64,000 nucleotides of DNA, taken from the NCBI GenBank assembly GCA_948474755.1, contig CAOLHI010001037.1, forward strand, positions 186,001 through 250,000. The letters run 5' to 3'. The translations under genes and the position numbers were made by a program. The notes under the pieces were generated by a model. The model was not told where the DNA came from, made no database searches, and saw only the letters and a program-made list of their open reading frames with translations. Below are positions 1 to 13,400 of this stretch, in pieces (within the stretch, counting starts at the first letter, position 1; each line of letters opens with the position of its first letter). This stretch comes from Ctenosaura bakeri (taxonomy: Eukaryota; Chordata; Lepidosauria; Squamata; Iguanidae).

Positions 1-358
1 ATTCGGGAGGGGCCGAAACTGTCACCTTAAGTGACACAGTACATATTTAATATCGTTGCATTGAGTAATTCAATGCAAAGGTGTTCGGATTTGATAGATG
101 TCGTAAAAATAATTCATATTTAAATAAGATAAAATGCAGCTGGCTTTTGAACCACTTTGGAACTGGATTAACCTGGCCTGTACAGCAGGCATATAAATAG
201 CCAAGTCTTTGTAGTTTATGGCTCAGAACTTGCTAGAGCCTGCAGTTTCCTGCAGATAATGCTATTGTATAGGTGATATAAGGTGAGATATCTTCCAATA
301 GTTGCACCATTGTATTCTGAGATTTTTTTTTTCTTTTCTGAGGAATGCAAGAGACTCT
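1..358. other. Upstream of gene 1 exon 5, no gene seen
   Basis: No exon or recognisable element is visible. Since gene 1 is transcribed rightward and lacks exons 1-4 here, this is probably its intron 4. Confidence 0.4.
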
Positions 359-559
359 GGCCATTTCTGCACTAGCTTGTTATAGTGCTATTATTCCACT
401 TTCAACATCCTAGGGAGTCCTGGGGTTTGCAATTTAGGGAGGGGCCTTAAACTGCCTTAAAGGCCCTTAAAGGCCCCTCCCAAAACTGCAAACCCCAGGA
501 TTCCATAGGATGTTGAAAGTGGAATCATAGTGCTATAACAGGCTAGTGCAGAAATGGCT
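359..559. mobile_element. Palindromic foldback MITE, copy 1
   Basis: The left arm begins GGCCATTTC and the right arm ends GAAATGGC. The arms are inverted copies with a centre rich in AAGGCCC. No clear target duplication remains. Confidence 0.85.
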
Positions 560-820
560 GCAGATGGACCACGAAATTTCTTATTCTTGGGTTCCTTTTT
601 CTTCTTCATCACTGAAAAAATCCACGGCTGAAGCACAGGGTGGTTTCACTCAGTTCTAGTTTCTGGAGGAAGTTGAGTAATAACAACAATAGCCAAGATT
701 CTACATTTTACAGTTTATGCTTTGTAACTTTATGAATCAGAAATGCAACCGTGTCCTTTTAGTGAATTGCAAAGATGAACCTTGTGCAAGAGTCCTCTGC
801 GGTGCACTGGACGCTGTTTT

Positions 821-1200
821 TCCAAATTCATATTTATTAATTTTTAATACAGACTAATTCACAACAATGGAAAGGAAGAAAAGGAGAAAGAAAAAAATAT
901 TATACATTTGATACATAAAAAATATACATGTAACTGTACCTAAACTAAGTTAAACAAAACTAAACCTAAGACAAAACACTAAAATGCATTGCCGAAACAC
1001 TAATCCATTAAAACAAACACAACTTAGCTACACTAACTGACTAAAACCCAAAAGAACTCTGACTCCCATGTACAAACTCTAAGAAAAACCTATTAATAGA
1101 AATGTCATATCCCACCATTACAGTTCTGACTAAATTCGACTTACTGGAATTATGAAAAACCATAACCACAGATTGTTAAATTGATAGATTTCTTATTGAT
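821..1200. other. AT-rich stretch, possible LINE 3' tail
   Basis: A-rich and AT-rich sequence without a usable reading frame. It resembles the 3' untranslated end of a LINE in reverse orientation, but no TSD or coding fragment confirms this. Confidence 0.25.
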
Positions 1201-1635
1201 CAAAAAAAAATCCATAGTTTTCAGTCAAGCATTGGACACTTTGGGTGGGCATCGAGCACTTCAGATCCGCGTTGGGTCCCTCCATGGTGCTGCGGCACTT
1301 CAAAGGCGGTCTCCAGATGTGCATTTGGGAACACTCCAGATGTGTATTTAGGGTGGGGCAAGTAAGGTATGTGCCCTGGGTGCCTAGGCCAGGAGGGCGC
1401 AAAAAAAACTGTGCTGGAAGCAGCAGAAGAGGAGGAGGTGGAGGAAACAGCCCTGTAGGTAGGAGAGCAACTTCCATGCTTGCGCTGGGCACTGTTTATG
1501 CTAGATATGCCTCTGGAACACCCCGATGGCTGATGGTGCCCAATGCACATCAAGCCATGGCACATCATTTACTTGCCAGGCTACCACTGTGCTGCAGACA
1601 CCCCTATGTTGTAATGTCATGGCAGCCTCTAGGTA

Positions 1636-2693
1636 CCGTATTTGCCGGCATATAAGACGCACCCCACTGATACACTGGGAAATACTGTTTGCTGACATAT
1701 AAGACACACTGGCATATCAGATTGTTACCCTGATTTCTGGGGTCCCTTGGAGGACACCTCGATGTGCTTCATGTGATGGGGAATGGAAACTAGCCAGGGC
1801 ACAAGCAATAGCAATACAAGAGGCAGGGTAACCTAGTGGGGTCTCTTTACCCAGTTTTTATGGGGTCAGGCCAAGCCAAAAACCAAACAAGAATGTCCAA
1901 TAAATGATTTTATTGAATGCAAGTCTCACGCAGCAACGCAATCACGTACATACACACCCAAGAGATATTAAGAAACAAAAGAAAGGAAATTGGATAGGGG
2001 AGTATTGGAGGGGTACAGTTGGGGTAATACTGTACCTTTTCCTGAAGTCCTGGGTCCGAGAAGGCAGCGGAGAAGTGGGGCTCAGCACAGAGAGGGCTGA
2101 GGGGATCACTCAACAGAAGGAGCAATGGTCTGCTGGGGTGCCCAGGAGTGATCCAAAGAACCACTCAAAAACTGGAACTATTTGTAGGAGGAAAAGTATC
2201 TGGAGGACTAGTCCTTTCCTAAGGGGAACAATGGGTGTTGGAGCGATAACGAAGCTCCACCATGATAATTTCCTTTGTGTGATGGAATTGCAAGATGTTG
2301 CCAAAGTCTCAAGATCTTCGGCTGTGTTAGTCTGTGGTGTGACTTCATGTAAATGGTCCTCGCCTGATGGAATATTTGCTCAACTTGGGGCAGACATGCT
2401 AATCCCCTCAAGTCGGCTTCTCAGGGGCTGGGAGGAACCTTTGTTTATTGTGAGTTTACACATCTTGAGGTCTCCTGGGGCTACTTGACTGGGGATTTTA
2501 CTGGCCTGACCTGGTTTTTTACCATTGCTGCCTACGTGCCCATCCGGGTGACCTCTCAGACACATTGAATCATATTTTAATATCAAAATTGTAGACCCAG
2601 AATAGGGTTTCTCCATCAAAGTAAGAAGATGCACCCCATTTTCAAACAGTGTTCTTTGGGAAAAAAGTGAGTCTTATACGCCAGCAAATACAG
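1636..2693. mobile_element. TA-flanked DNA transposon with inverted ends, 1,058 bp
   Basis: The left end reads CCGTATTTGCCGGC followed by ATATAAGACG. The right end is its inverted copy (GTCTTATACG, then GCAAATACAG). The dinucleotide TA lies directly outside both ends, as expected of Tc1/mariner-type insertion. No transposase reading frame is visible, so it is non-autonomous. Open frames inside it are short and unrecognised. Confidence 0.7.
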
Positions 2694-2831
2694 TAAATAT
2701 GGACACTGTGCAGCTTGTTACAAGCATCCTGAGATTATTCGAGGGGTTAGGAACCAGAGGATCATCAAAAAGGGGAAATGGTTGAAATGTAGAATCCAGT
2801 CGTTTTTATAGACAAGTCTATATATTATAAC

Positions 2832-2834
2832 TGT

Positions 2835-2873
<39 letters not shown>
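2832..2873. repeat. (TG)n microsatellite
   Basis: About 20 TG units in a row with one interruption near the start. Confidence 0.95.
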
Positions 2874-2875
<2 letters not shown>

Positions 2876-3029
2876 AAATGTTATAAGCACAAATACTGTA
2901 TGAGACAAGAGACTCACCACAAATGATTTCAGTACTGTCCACAAGATGACACCGAGTCTACTGAGAGAGAGAGAGAAAACCCTCATGTGGTACAAAAGTG
3001 TTGTGCAACCATGATGAAAGAGTTGCCAT

Positions 3030-3205
3030 TGGTGTTGCGTGCATTTCCAACTTATGGTGACTCTTAAGGCAAACCTATCACGGGGTTTTCTGAGAAAGTG
3101 TGACTTGCCCAACATCACCCAGCGGGTTTCCATGGCCAAGCGGGAATTGAACCCTGGTTTCCGGGATCGCAGTCTTAATGCTCAAACTGCTACATGCTGG
3201 CTCTC
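3030..3205 (-). mobile_element. tRNA-derived SINE, antisense, 5' part
   Basis: The reverse strand carries the usual SINE body: a stretch encoding a B-box-like GGTTCAATTCCC, then text about GGAAACCCGCTGG and CAAGTCACAC. The same body recurs at 4850, 8722, 17542, 43900 and 59470. Confidence 0.6.
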
Positions 3206-3558
3206 TGATGAAAGAGTGGACCACTCATCAAATATAAGGGTTTGGAGTACAATTCGAACTAGTCGACAGAGTGGGTTATCATCAAGTGAGTCATCAAAAA
3301 GCAGGGGAACACCTGTAATTCAATTTTGTGTGCACACAAGCTCATTTACAAGACATGAGTCTCAAGCAGCATGCCAGCTATCAATAGTAATAATAACAGT
3401 TATTGCTATTATATTATTCCTAATGGTAGGCATGTATGCTTGCCTGCCGGCCTCTCCCCACATTGATAGAAATAATCACATTCCTATTCTTCTTCTTATT
3501 GTGATTATTATCATTTCTTCAATGTGCATAAAGTAATTAAGAAATATTTTAAATAAAC

Positions 3559-4025
3559 TTGGCCTTCCACATTCGCTGGGGTTAGGGGGACAGAACCCTT
3601 GCAAAAGTGGAAAATTTGCAAATAACAAAATTTGTGTGTCTGTGGGAAGGGGGCTGAGGTACGCGTGGGGAAAGTGGGCACCCAGGGTCTAAACCAGGTC
3701 AGGGAAAGGAGATGGTTGGCACGGTGGGCCTGTACTTCCTCTCTCTTGCCCACCTGCTTCCTTGGGGGTGTTTGGGGCAGGGGTACAAAGTTTGTGGTGC
3801 GGAGAATTTGGGCAGAGTGCCGTCCTTAGCCAGCCAGCCAGAGACTGGTAGAGGAAGAGGAGGACCAGAGATGGGTTTTTAAAGGGTTATGTGGCCTGAT
3901 TGGAGCCACCAAGAGAGGAGGTTCCCCCCAAAAAGAAGCACCTGAAGTGGGAGGGGGAGGTGTTGGAGAAAGTTGCAAATAATCAAATCTGTGAATGTCA
4001 AACCCACAAATGTGGAGGGCTGACT
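3559..4025. mobile_element. Inverted-repeat DNA transposon (pogo/Tigger-like)
   Basis: The left end GGCCTTCCACATTCGC and the right end AAATGTGGAGGGC form inverted termini. A homologous copy lies at 52583-53429, and partial copies lie near 46999-47270 and 54790-54945. The superfamily assignment is a guess from the CCTCCACATT termini. No transposase frame remains. Confidence 0.55.
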
Positions 4026-4347
4026 CTACACCTCTTGTGCGATCAAACAGTTTGCAATTATCACCACTATTCTGAAGCACATGGCAGGCTTACATAAACG
4101 CACATCGGCTGATTTTCACAAACAAGAGCCCCTCTCTTTCAACCATGATTTCATTAGCCAACAATTTTGGAAATCTCTTGCGTTCCTTATTAGCTAGCCT
4201 TCAGGCTGTGTTCAGGGGCACCACCTCCTGGTGGCTTCAGGAAAACGAATAAAAATGGAACTTCGGTACAACAAACAAAGCTTGGAGGATGCAACAAACA
4301 GTTGGTTTTTAAAGTGTCTCTTCCCTTGTGGTCTTCTTTGTTCCCAG
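4026..4347 (+). other. End of intron 4 of gene 1
   Basis: Unique-looking sequence leading to a pyrimidine-rich tract and the TTCCCAG acceptor of exon 5. The exon expected just upstream (123 bp, encoding the FLKGLP-type motif seen in gene 2) was not found anywhere in 1-4347. Confidence 0.5.
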
Positions 4348-4451
4348 GGAATTTGAGCTCAGGCTGAAAGGCTTCTCAAATCTCAGGGATTCCTGGCAAA
4401 GCCTGGAAGATATCCGCAAAGTCTTCTGGTTCAACAAAACACCTGTTTCCG
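4348..4451 (+). CDS. Gene 1 exon 5 (104 bp)
   Basis: It begins with one base completing a split codon, then reads EFELRLKGF and ends [11 protein letters not shown] plus one base. The acceptor is TTCCCAG and the donor GTGAGT. This is the helical hinge at the start of the catalytic domain. The same-size exon in gene 2 is at 62164-62267. Confidence 0.92.
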
Positions 4452-7400
4452 GTGAGTCCCCCTTTCTCCAAGAAGATGGGGGGCTGTAATTGCTGCTGGT
4501 GCATGCCCTCAGTGTTAGTCCAAACTTTATAGGAGCAGTTCCAGGTGCTGAACCTTTCCCCCAAATACCTTGGGTACCTTGAGTACCTTGGATAGTTCTT
4601 TAAGGTTCACACTAAGACTCAGGGCAGCTGATCAATCCAACATGGGCCATTTCCGCACTAGACTGTTATAGTGCTATTATTCCACTTTCCATATCCTATA
4701 GAATCCTGGGGGTTGCAGTTTAGGGAGGGGCCTCAAATGCCATCCTCAAAGGCCCCTCCCAAAACTGCAAACCCCAGGATTCCATAGGATGTGGAAAGTG
4801 CAATCATAGCGCTAGAACAGGCTCGTGCGGAAATGGCCCAAGTCGTTTCTGACTAAATGGAGATCCTAATGCAAACCTATCATAGGGTTTTATTGGCAAG
4901 AGATGTTTGGAGAGGTTTCTCCTTTGGCTTCCTCTAAGGCTGAGGGAATGTGAGTTGCCCAAGGTTAGCCAGTGTGTTTCCATGGCTGAGTGGGGTTTCA
5001 AATTCTGGTCTCCAGACTCATGGACCAACACTCGTAACTACTGTAGCATGCTGCCTGTCTTCGCTTTTGGATAAGGGTGGTGGTAGTCTTAGGCCATTTC
5101 CGCACTACACTCTTATAGTGCGATTATTCCACTTTCAACATCCTATGGAATCCTCAAAAGCCATCCTCAAAGGCCCCTCCCTAAACTGCAGACCCAAGGA
5201 TTCCATAGGATGCGGAAAGTGGAATAATAGCACTATAACACACTAGTGTGGAAATAGCCATGGTTGCCACCAGCTGCCCCTGAGCATCTGGCTGTCCTGC
5301 AATGGAGGGTCACAACCTTATACCCACCTTTCCCACCCGTTATCCCCTCCCAGGTGGACCTGCCTTACAGTAAACTTGCGACAGGTCTTCAAAAGGTTAC
5401 TTGGACAAAGATTGGTCGTGTTGGCTAGAGGATTCTTGGAGGTGGCATTAAAAAATGTAACACTTCCAAACTCTGAATGTTTACCACTGTTTTCTTTTGG
5501 AAAAGAATGAGAAGGTCTTATCCAGCCCAGTTTCCTGCTTCCACCCAGAAGCCAACCAGCAAACCCAACTCAAGATATTTTGTTGCCTGAGGTGAGGGAC
5601 CAAAGGGCTTCCCCAGCTTCATTCCCATTCCATGAGCAGAAAGTGTACACATGTCTGAATCTTTGGAATAACAAAAGACTCCGGTGAAACCTCATAAAAC
5701 AAACAGATCATTTAGGGGACCCTGGAGACAATATGCAAGTCTGTCCTTTGAGACAGCAAAACAGCCGTGAAGTTCAGAGAGGCCGTTCCCTCGCCTAAAA
5801 GAAGGGCTGGGCCCAGTGCTGTTCAGTATTTTTATCAACGACTTGGATGAAGGAATAGAGGGCATGCTCATCCAATTTGCAGATGACACCAAATTGGGAG
5901 GGGTTGCTAATACGCCAGAGGACAGGATCAAAATTCAAAATGACCTGGATAGATTGGAGAGCTGGGCCAAGGCAAACAAAATGAAATTCAACACAGAGAA
6001 GTGTAAGGTCCTACACTTAGGTAGAAAAAATGGAATACAGAAATATAGGATGGGGGACACGTGGCTGGATAGCAGTACATGTGAAAGGGATCTAGGAGTC
6101 TTCATAGACCACAAGCTGAATGTGAGTCAGCAGTGTGATGCAGCAGCCAAGAAAGCCAATGCAATTCTCGGCTGCATCAATAGGAGTCTGGTGTCTAGAT
6201 CGAGGGAGGTACTGGAACCACTCTACTCTGCTTTGGTTAGGCCTCATCTTGAATACTGTGTCCAGTTCTGGGCACCCCAATTCAAGAAGGACGTGGTCAA
6301 GCTGGAGCGAGTCCAGAGGAGGGTGACCAAAATGGTGAGAGGCCTAGAAGCCATGCCCTATGAGGATAGACTTAGAGAGCTGGGTAAGTTTAGTCTGCAG
6401 AAGAGAAGGTTCAGAGGGGACATGATAGCCATGTTTATTTGAAGGGATGCCATGTAGAGGAAGGAGAGGGCTTGTTTTCTGCCGCTCCAGAGACCAGGAC
6501 AAGGAGCCATGGATTCAAGCTGCAGGAAAAGAGATTCCACCTGAACCTCAGGAAGAACTTCCTGACAGTCAGGGCTGTCCAGCAGTGGAATGTGCTGCCT
6601 CGGAGTGGAGTCTCCTTCCTTGGAGGTTTCTGAGCAGAGGCTGGATGTCCATCTGTCCAAGGGAGTGCTTTGAGGGTGTTCCTGCATGGCAGGGGGTTGG
6701 ACTGGATGGCCCCTGGGGTCTCTTCCAACTCTACATTTCTATGATTCTATGATTCATTCTGCCTAATGTTAGGGCCAGCCTTGTTCGCCATACACTCTGA
6801 ATTGTTTCCCAGTAGATGGTAATTTGACAGGATATTACATCTCGTCTAATATATAAAAGTCAAAGTTTGTTTGTCTGTGTCAGGTGAAGACCTCATACAA
6901 TTGGCTGCCTAGAAAGCATCTATGGAATCCTGGGATTTGCAGTTTAGGGAGGGCCCCTTTAGAATCCTCAGCCAGAGCGCTCTTGAACCTCAGTCGACTC
7001 TGCCTGTCTTGGGTGGGCCGGTTGCTATGGTGACGAGGCCTAGAAGCAAGGAGGAGGGCACTGTATTCCCTCAGGAACCCAATCTCTGTATGTTCATAAT
7101 TCTGAATACAGATTGGATTGAGGAATATGGGGGAAAGTTACAGGTACTGGATAAAACGGTTTGGAGAATTAGAGACACAAGATCTCAACTCTTTCTAACA
7201 AGTATTACATCTGAGAAAATAAAATCCTGGGCAACACGGGCTATATATGCTAGTCCTGCATATAATCCACCGAGAGTTTTATCTCCCTTACTCCCCTTTA
7301 AAAAGCTACCCAGATTAAGGAGGAAAAGCCATCAACACTTCCTCTTGTGGTAGTAAGTTCTACATAATCTGGTGCTTATAGGGTATTATGAGACGTTTCT

Positions 7401-10400
7401 CTCAGGAGGATCAGCCACTGAAAATTAAAAAAAAAATCACTACAATTCCCAGAATCGCTCAGCTAGGAACTGCTGGAAGGCTGTTGTCCCAAAAAAGGAA
7501 CATTTCCTGGTCCAGAAACTTGCTAGTCCAAGAATTAACACTGTTTTCAACGTAAATTGATACCCATTGTTCTGTCTTATACTCACCACTGCAGAATACG
7601 TCACAGAACATTGGATGGATGATGATTTCTTTGGCTACCAATATCTGAACGGAGTCCACCCTGTGATGATCTGGAAATGCACCAAGATCCCAGACAACTT
7701 CCCCGTCACCCAAGAGATGGTGGGTGGTTGCTTGGGAGCATCCACCACCCTCCAGGAAGAGATGAAGGTAACCCATGCCCATGTTTAATGGACTCTACTA
7801 GGAGTGGTTCTTATCTCCATGGCTTCATCTTGGTGAATACAAACTTGGGCCATTTCCGCACTAGACTGTTGTAGTGCTATTATTCCACTTTCAACATCCT
7901 ATGGAATCCTGGGGTTTGCAGTTTAGGGAGGGGCCTTTGAGGATAGCCTTTGAGGCCCCTCCCTAAACTGCAAACCTCAGGATTCCATAGGATGTTGAAA
8001 GTGGAATAATAGCACTACAACAGTCTAGTGCAGAAATGGCCTTTGTTCTACAGCAGCTACTCCAGGCTTGATGAAGCATTTTATGGGAGCTATCCAGGGT
8101 TCTGAACCTATTTTGAGAATAGGATTTAATACCTTGGAGAGCTCCCAGGAACCACTTTGTTAAACCCACTGTAAAACCAAATGTGGGTCCACCACACCAG
8201 AGTGATGGAGCTACCTTTACTATGCTATACTTCTTTAAGAGTACAGTAGAGTCCTGGTTATCCGACCCAAACGGGCGGCCGCAGCGTCGGATAACCGAAA
8301 GGGTCAGATTACCCAGAGGCCTGTGGTGGCCACCATTTTGGGGGCATGTCGGGGGCGTGTCGGGGCGGGCCTGGGGCGTGTCGGGGCGTGTCTGGGGGCG
8401 CGGAAATGCCCACAGCCACGCCCCCAGGCCGTCGCGACATCAGTTAATCCGGATGGTCGAAAAACCGAGTGTCAGATAAACGGGACTCTACTGTATAAGA
8501 ACAAATAACAAAATAAATAGGAAAATCAACTTCACCCACTGGTTTCTATGTCAAATTTTGACGTTCTGAGGATCAGCCTGAGATACTGAGAAACTCAGGT
8601 CTGCATTTCCTAGCAGCAGTGGGCAGATCGTTGGACAGAAATTAGGACTGGGGTCCGGAATGGATATTCAGGTCCTTCGTTTGACATCATTTCACTGTGT
8701 GTGGCCTATTTACATAACCCTTTAGTTGTATGAGAGTGAGAGGGATGTAGTGGTTTGAGTGCTCCACAAGGAGTCCAGGATTCAAGTCCCCAGTTGGCCA
8801 TGGAAATCCCTGGGCTGACCTTGGGCAAATCACACTCTCTCAACCTCAGAAGAAGGCAATGGTGAACCCCCTCTGAAGGAATGTGGCTGAGAAAGCCCCA
8901 TGCTAGGGTTGCTTTAGGGTGGCCATAATCAGAAATGACTTCAAGGCACACAACAACAACAATGTATGTATATCTTCGCTAATTTCATACCCACATAAAT
9001 TTCTCAGATCAACAATCCTCTGAAAGGTTACAAAAGTTTTCTCTCAGCTGGTTGACTATTTCATGGAGTTTGCACATTTGGGAACATGGAGTTTTTTCTT
9101 TTCCCCCCACTAGACCCAACATGGTCACTGAAAAATATGTTCCTTTGTGCAAATGATTATACTTTTTGTGCAGTAATTTTGTGTTTTGTGCAAAAAAAAC
9201 CAAGTTTTCATTCCTCCCCCCAAAAAAACAATTCCAAAGAATCTGAAAATGGTGGGGGGAATATCTCACTGCAATTGACCATTTTGTCAACCCTGAACCC
9301 TGTTGGTTAATTCCAATCAGAGGCCACTAAATCAACTGTGCAATGGTGAACCAACAGGTTACTAAATCCCATTAATTCAACAAATCTACTCCAGCTAGGA
9401 CTAAGAATCGGATCCAGACCAGAGTATTTGAAAATGTTTGATGTTGAGTCACCTTCCTTGCCAAAGATGAGAAAATGTGCTAGTGTTCTTACATCCCTAA
9501 TCTTCAGCCTTAGTTTTCCCTGTTGATACAATGAGTATGAAATGACTTGAAGGCACACAACAAGAACATGTCTATGTAATAGAGTCATAGATTCATAGAA
9601 TCATAGAGTTGGAAGAGACCCCAGGGGCCATCCAGTCCAACCCCCTGGTATACAGGAACCCATATCAAACCTCCAAAGAAGGAGACTTCGCCACACTCCG
9701 CGGCAGCTTATTCCACCGCCAGACAGCTTTGACCGTTGGGAAGTTCTTCCTGATATTTAGGTGGAATCTCTTTTCCTGTAGTTTGAATCCATTGCTCCTT
9801 GTCCTAGTCTCCGGAGAGGCGAAAAACAAGCTGGCTCCCTCCTCAACATGACATCCCTTCAAATATTTAAATATGGCTGTATGTCCCCTCTTAACCTCCT
9901 CTTCTGCAGACTAAACATCCCCAGCTCCCTAAGCCGTTCCTCATAGGGCTTCATGGCTTCCGAGGTATGTTCAGTGTGTTATGTCTAACCTCTTGGTCTA
10001 ATCTCTCTTGTCTCTCTCCTTTGCCTCTCTTCCTCTCCCAGAAAGGAAACATCTTTATTCTTGACTACAAGATCCTTGATGGCATTCCCACTTGTGAAAT
10101 AGAGGGGAAACCCCAGTACATCACGGCCCCGCTCTGCTTGCTGTATCTTAATCCCAAAGGACAGATGATGCCATTGGCTATCCAGGTACCAGCAGTTTCT
10201 GGGTTGTTTGTCATCCCTTCTTCAGTGGCAACAGCTGGTTTCCATATCAGTGGGCTCTACGAGTGAACTATAAAGGAGCTATCCAAAATACTGAAGTCAT
10301 TTTGGAAGGATGGAGTCCAGCACACTGGAGAGCTCCCTAAAACCTGGAGCAGATTCACTGCTCTGCTGACATGGAAGTCCCAACCTGTGCCGCACTTGTC

Positions 10401-13400
10401 CAAAATGTTTTTCATATACACTCCACCAGCACCAACACTACGGGCAGCTGCCCACAGCTCCAGAAGTACGCTTGGAGAAATTCCTTTTTTTAACTACAGC
10501 TCTGAACTATAGTTCTTACCCAGCATGGTTGCTGACCATGTTGGCTGGAGTATGTGGATTCTGGGAGCTGTAGTTCGAAAACGGAAATTTTTCTAAACTC
10601 TTAAAAAACACGAGAAAGTTTCTTGGGAAAGTCTGATAGCTCACCCCATGAGTTGGCCAAAAGTTGGAAGCTAACCAATCAAAGTCCAGTTCACCAAGTT
10701 TGAATACAACGTTCAAGATGGATGGACCAAAGCCTGAAGGTAGTAAAATGACTAAGGCATAATATCGATATAATAAAAATGTATAACTGATCAAAGAGCA
10801 ATGCCATCAGCAGCCTAAGAAACAGTGGAGCGATAAATGTTATCAAGAATTCCTGGAGCTCATTCTCTCAGATGTTAAGTGGTGGATCACAAGTTCTTAA
10901 TTCAATTTTCTTGTCAATCGTGGATTTTCTAAAGAGCCCAGCCAAACCTCACTCAGAATTGGAGAAGTTTCTTTTTAGACAACAGTTGGCCAAGCTTGAA
11001 TGGAGATTTGGGGAGCTGTAATACAAAAAAAGTAACTTCCTCAAGTTCTGATTTGGCCCAAGGTTGTCTGCCCTGGTTGCCATTGTTGGTTAACTCCAGG
11101 GTCTCAGGCAGAGAGGGGTTGTTTTTTCCCCACCATCAGCTACTTGTTCTGTACTTTAAAACTGGAGCTACCAAGGCCATTTCTGCACTACACTGTTATA
11201 GTGCTATTATTCCACTTTCAACCTCCTATGGAATCCTGGGGTCTGCAGTTTAGGGAGGGGCCTTTGAGGATGGCCTTTGAGGCCCCTCCCTAAACTGCAA
11301 ACCCCAGGATTCCGTAGGATGTTGAATGTAGAATAATAGCACTATAACAATCTAGTGCGGAAATGGCCCAAGAAATGACTCTCAAATCTTTTGCATGTAA
11401 CCCTCAGGGGTGGGCAGGGGCAGAACTGAGGACCTCTGGGGGCTGCACAAGCTACCCAAAATGCAGAAGGAAGGGGGACCAAACCAGAAGTGGCTAGAAG
11501 TCCCTTTCTGGTTTTGAAAAATGGATGGAGCTTTCCTTTTTTATGTTAAACCATGCAATTTATTTGTTTACGGTATTTGTACCCTGCTCTTCAGCCCAAA
11601 AATCTCCCAGAGTGGTTTACAAATTGTTAATTTGACAGTTCTGTGCCCTCAGGCTCACAATCTAAATGAGACAGAAAATGCCAGGAAAAAGGGGATGGTT
11701 GTAGGGCTGAGGATTAAGTTGAGAAGATACTGCCTGTTCTTTTCTCCTACAAAGCCACAGTGGTACCATTTCCGCACTAGCCTGTTATAGTGCTTTGATT
11801 CCACTTGCAACATCCTATGGAAATCTGGGGTTGGCAGTTTAGGGAGGGGCCAAGTGGCCCCTCCCGAAACTGCAAACCCCAGGATTCCATAGGATGTTGC
11901 AAGTGAAATCAAAGTGCTATAACAGGCTAGTGCGGAAATGGCCAGAGAGTGGCTGGAGTGGAGGGACGACCTTTCCCCAATCTCTGGACCTAGGCATGAT
12001 GGAGCTGTGCCTGCTTCTTTTTCTCTCCCTTGGAAAACTGCTGCTCACGGAGACATCCAAGAGATGCAACTTACCCTCCTTCCCCATGGAAAAAAAAGTA
12101 GCAAGAATTGAGGGCCACCAAAACAACCTTGGAGGCTCCAAGTGGTCTACAGAACGGACTCCAACCCTGCCTTAAGGGAAGTAGTGCAGCATAGAAGTCT
12201 TGGTGCCGCCCTCTCCTGGCAGGTCTTGGTCTTTCTCCATGAAAGACCAGGACAAACCCATCTGAAACCTGTTTCTTCTTCCTTCTCGGCAGCTCAAGCA
12301 GACTCCAGGTGCTGGGAATCCCATTTTCCTGCCCACTGACCGCAAATGGGACTGGACCCTTGCCAAGATCTGGGTGCGGCTCGCCAACTTCCACGTCCAT
12401 GAGGTCAACACCCATCTCCTCGAAGCGCACTTTCTTGGCGAAGTCTACGCAATGGCCACCCTTCACCAGCTCCCCATGTGCCACCCAATCTACAAGGTAT
12501 GATTCCCAAGGTAGACCATTTCCACGTGTACCCAGCACTCAGCAACGAGAAATGCTAATAAGCAAACAAACAACCTGCTGGCCCAGTGGGAATATTCTAG
12601 TTGAGCCTCTGGTTTTTCTTTGGTGCTTCTGAACATGCATTTTCTTCCAAAGGAAAAAGCGCATCCAAGGCCATTTCCACACTAGACTGTTATAGTGCTA
12701 TTATCCCACTTTCAACATCCTATGGAATCCTGGGGTTTGCAGTTTAGGGAGGGGCCTTTCAGGATGGCCTTTGAGGCCCCTCTCCAAACTGCAAACCCCA
12801 GGATTCCATAGGATGTTGAAAGTGGAATCATAGCGCTATAACAGTCTAGTGCAGAAATGGCCTTACTCTTTGCTGACCTTTACACAAGCTTGAAAACATG
12901 GCAATTGTGCCTTACAAGGTTGCCAAAGAACCAGAATCCCTTAACGTCATTGTAATTGAAAATACCATCAATTGACTAATGGTATCACAATTCAGAATAT
13001 GTATGTGGGGAACTGCACAAAATGTGAAAATGATGAACAGACAAAAAAAAATGCTAGAATCCATTCTGGTATTTCTCAAGGTGTAGAGGAAAAAATAGAC
13101 ATACAGAAGGATGAATCTGCTGAAATTTGGTTACTGGTGTCATACAGCAAGAGTGGGCATAGGCATGTATAACATTTGAAATAGGGATTTGAATTTGGGA
13201 TTTGAATTTGAAATAGTCATAGTGAAAATGAGGCAAGCTTGGCCATTTTGCACTAGACTGTTGTAGTGCTATTATTCCACTTTCAACATCCTATGGAATC
13301 CTGGGCTTTGCAGTTTGCACTTTGAATCCCCTCCTTAAACTGCAAACCCCAGGACTCCACAGGATGTTGAAAGTGGAATAATAGCACTACAACAGCCTAG

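Noticed and set aside
1245..1655. Open frame of 136 codons
   Set aside because: No known motif; biased composition, no splice context, and it abuts a TA-flanked transposon.
1..4347. Exons 1-4 of gene 1
   Set aside because: I looked for the PLAT start, the ARTIC-type exon and the FLKGLP-type exon seen in gene 2; none is present.
6922..7353. Open frame of 143 codons in intron 5
   Set aside because: It starts in a MITE fragment and continues in unknown sequence. Possibly a LINE scrap, but not identifiable.
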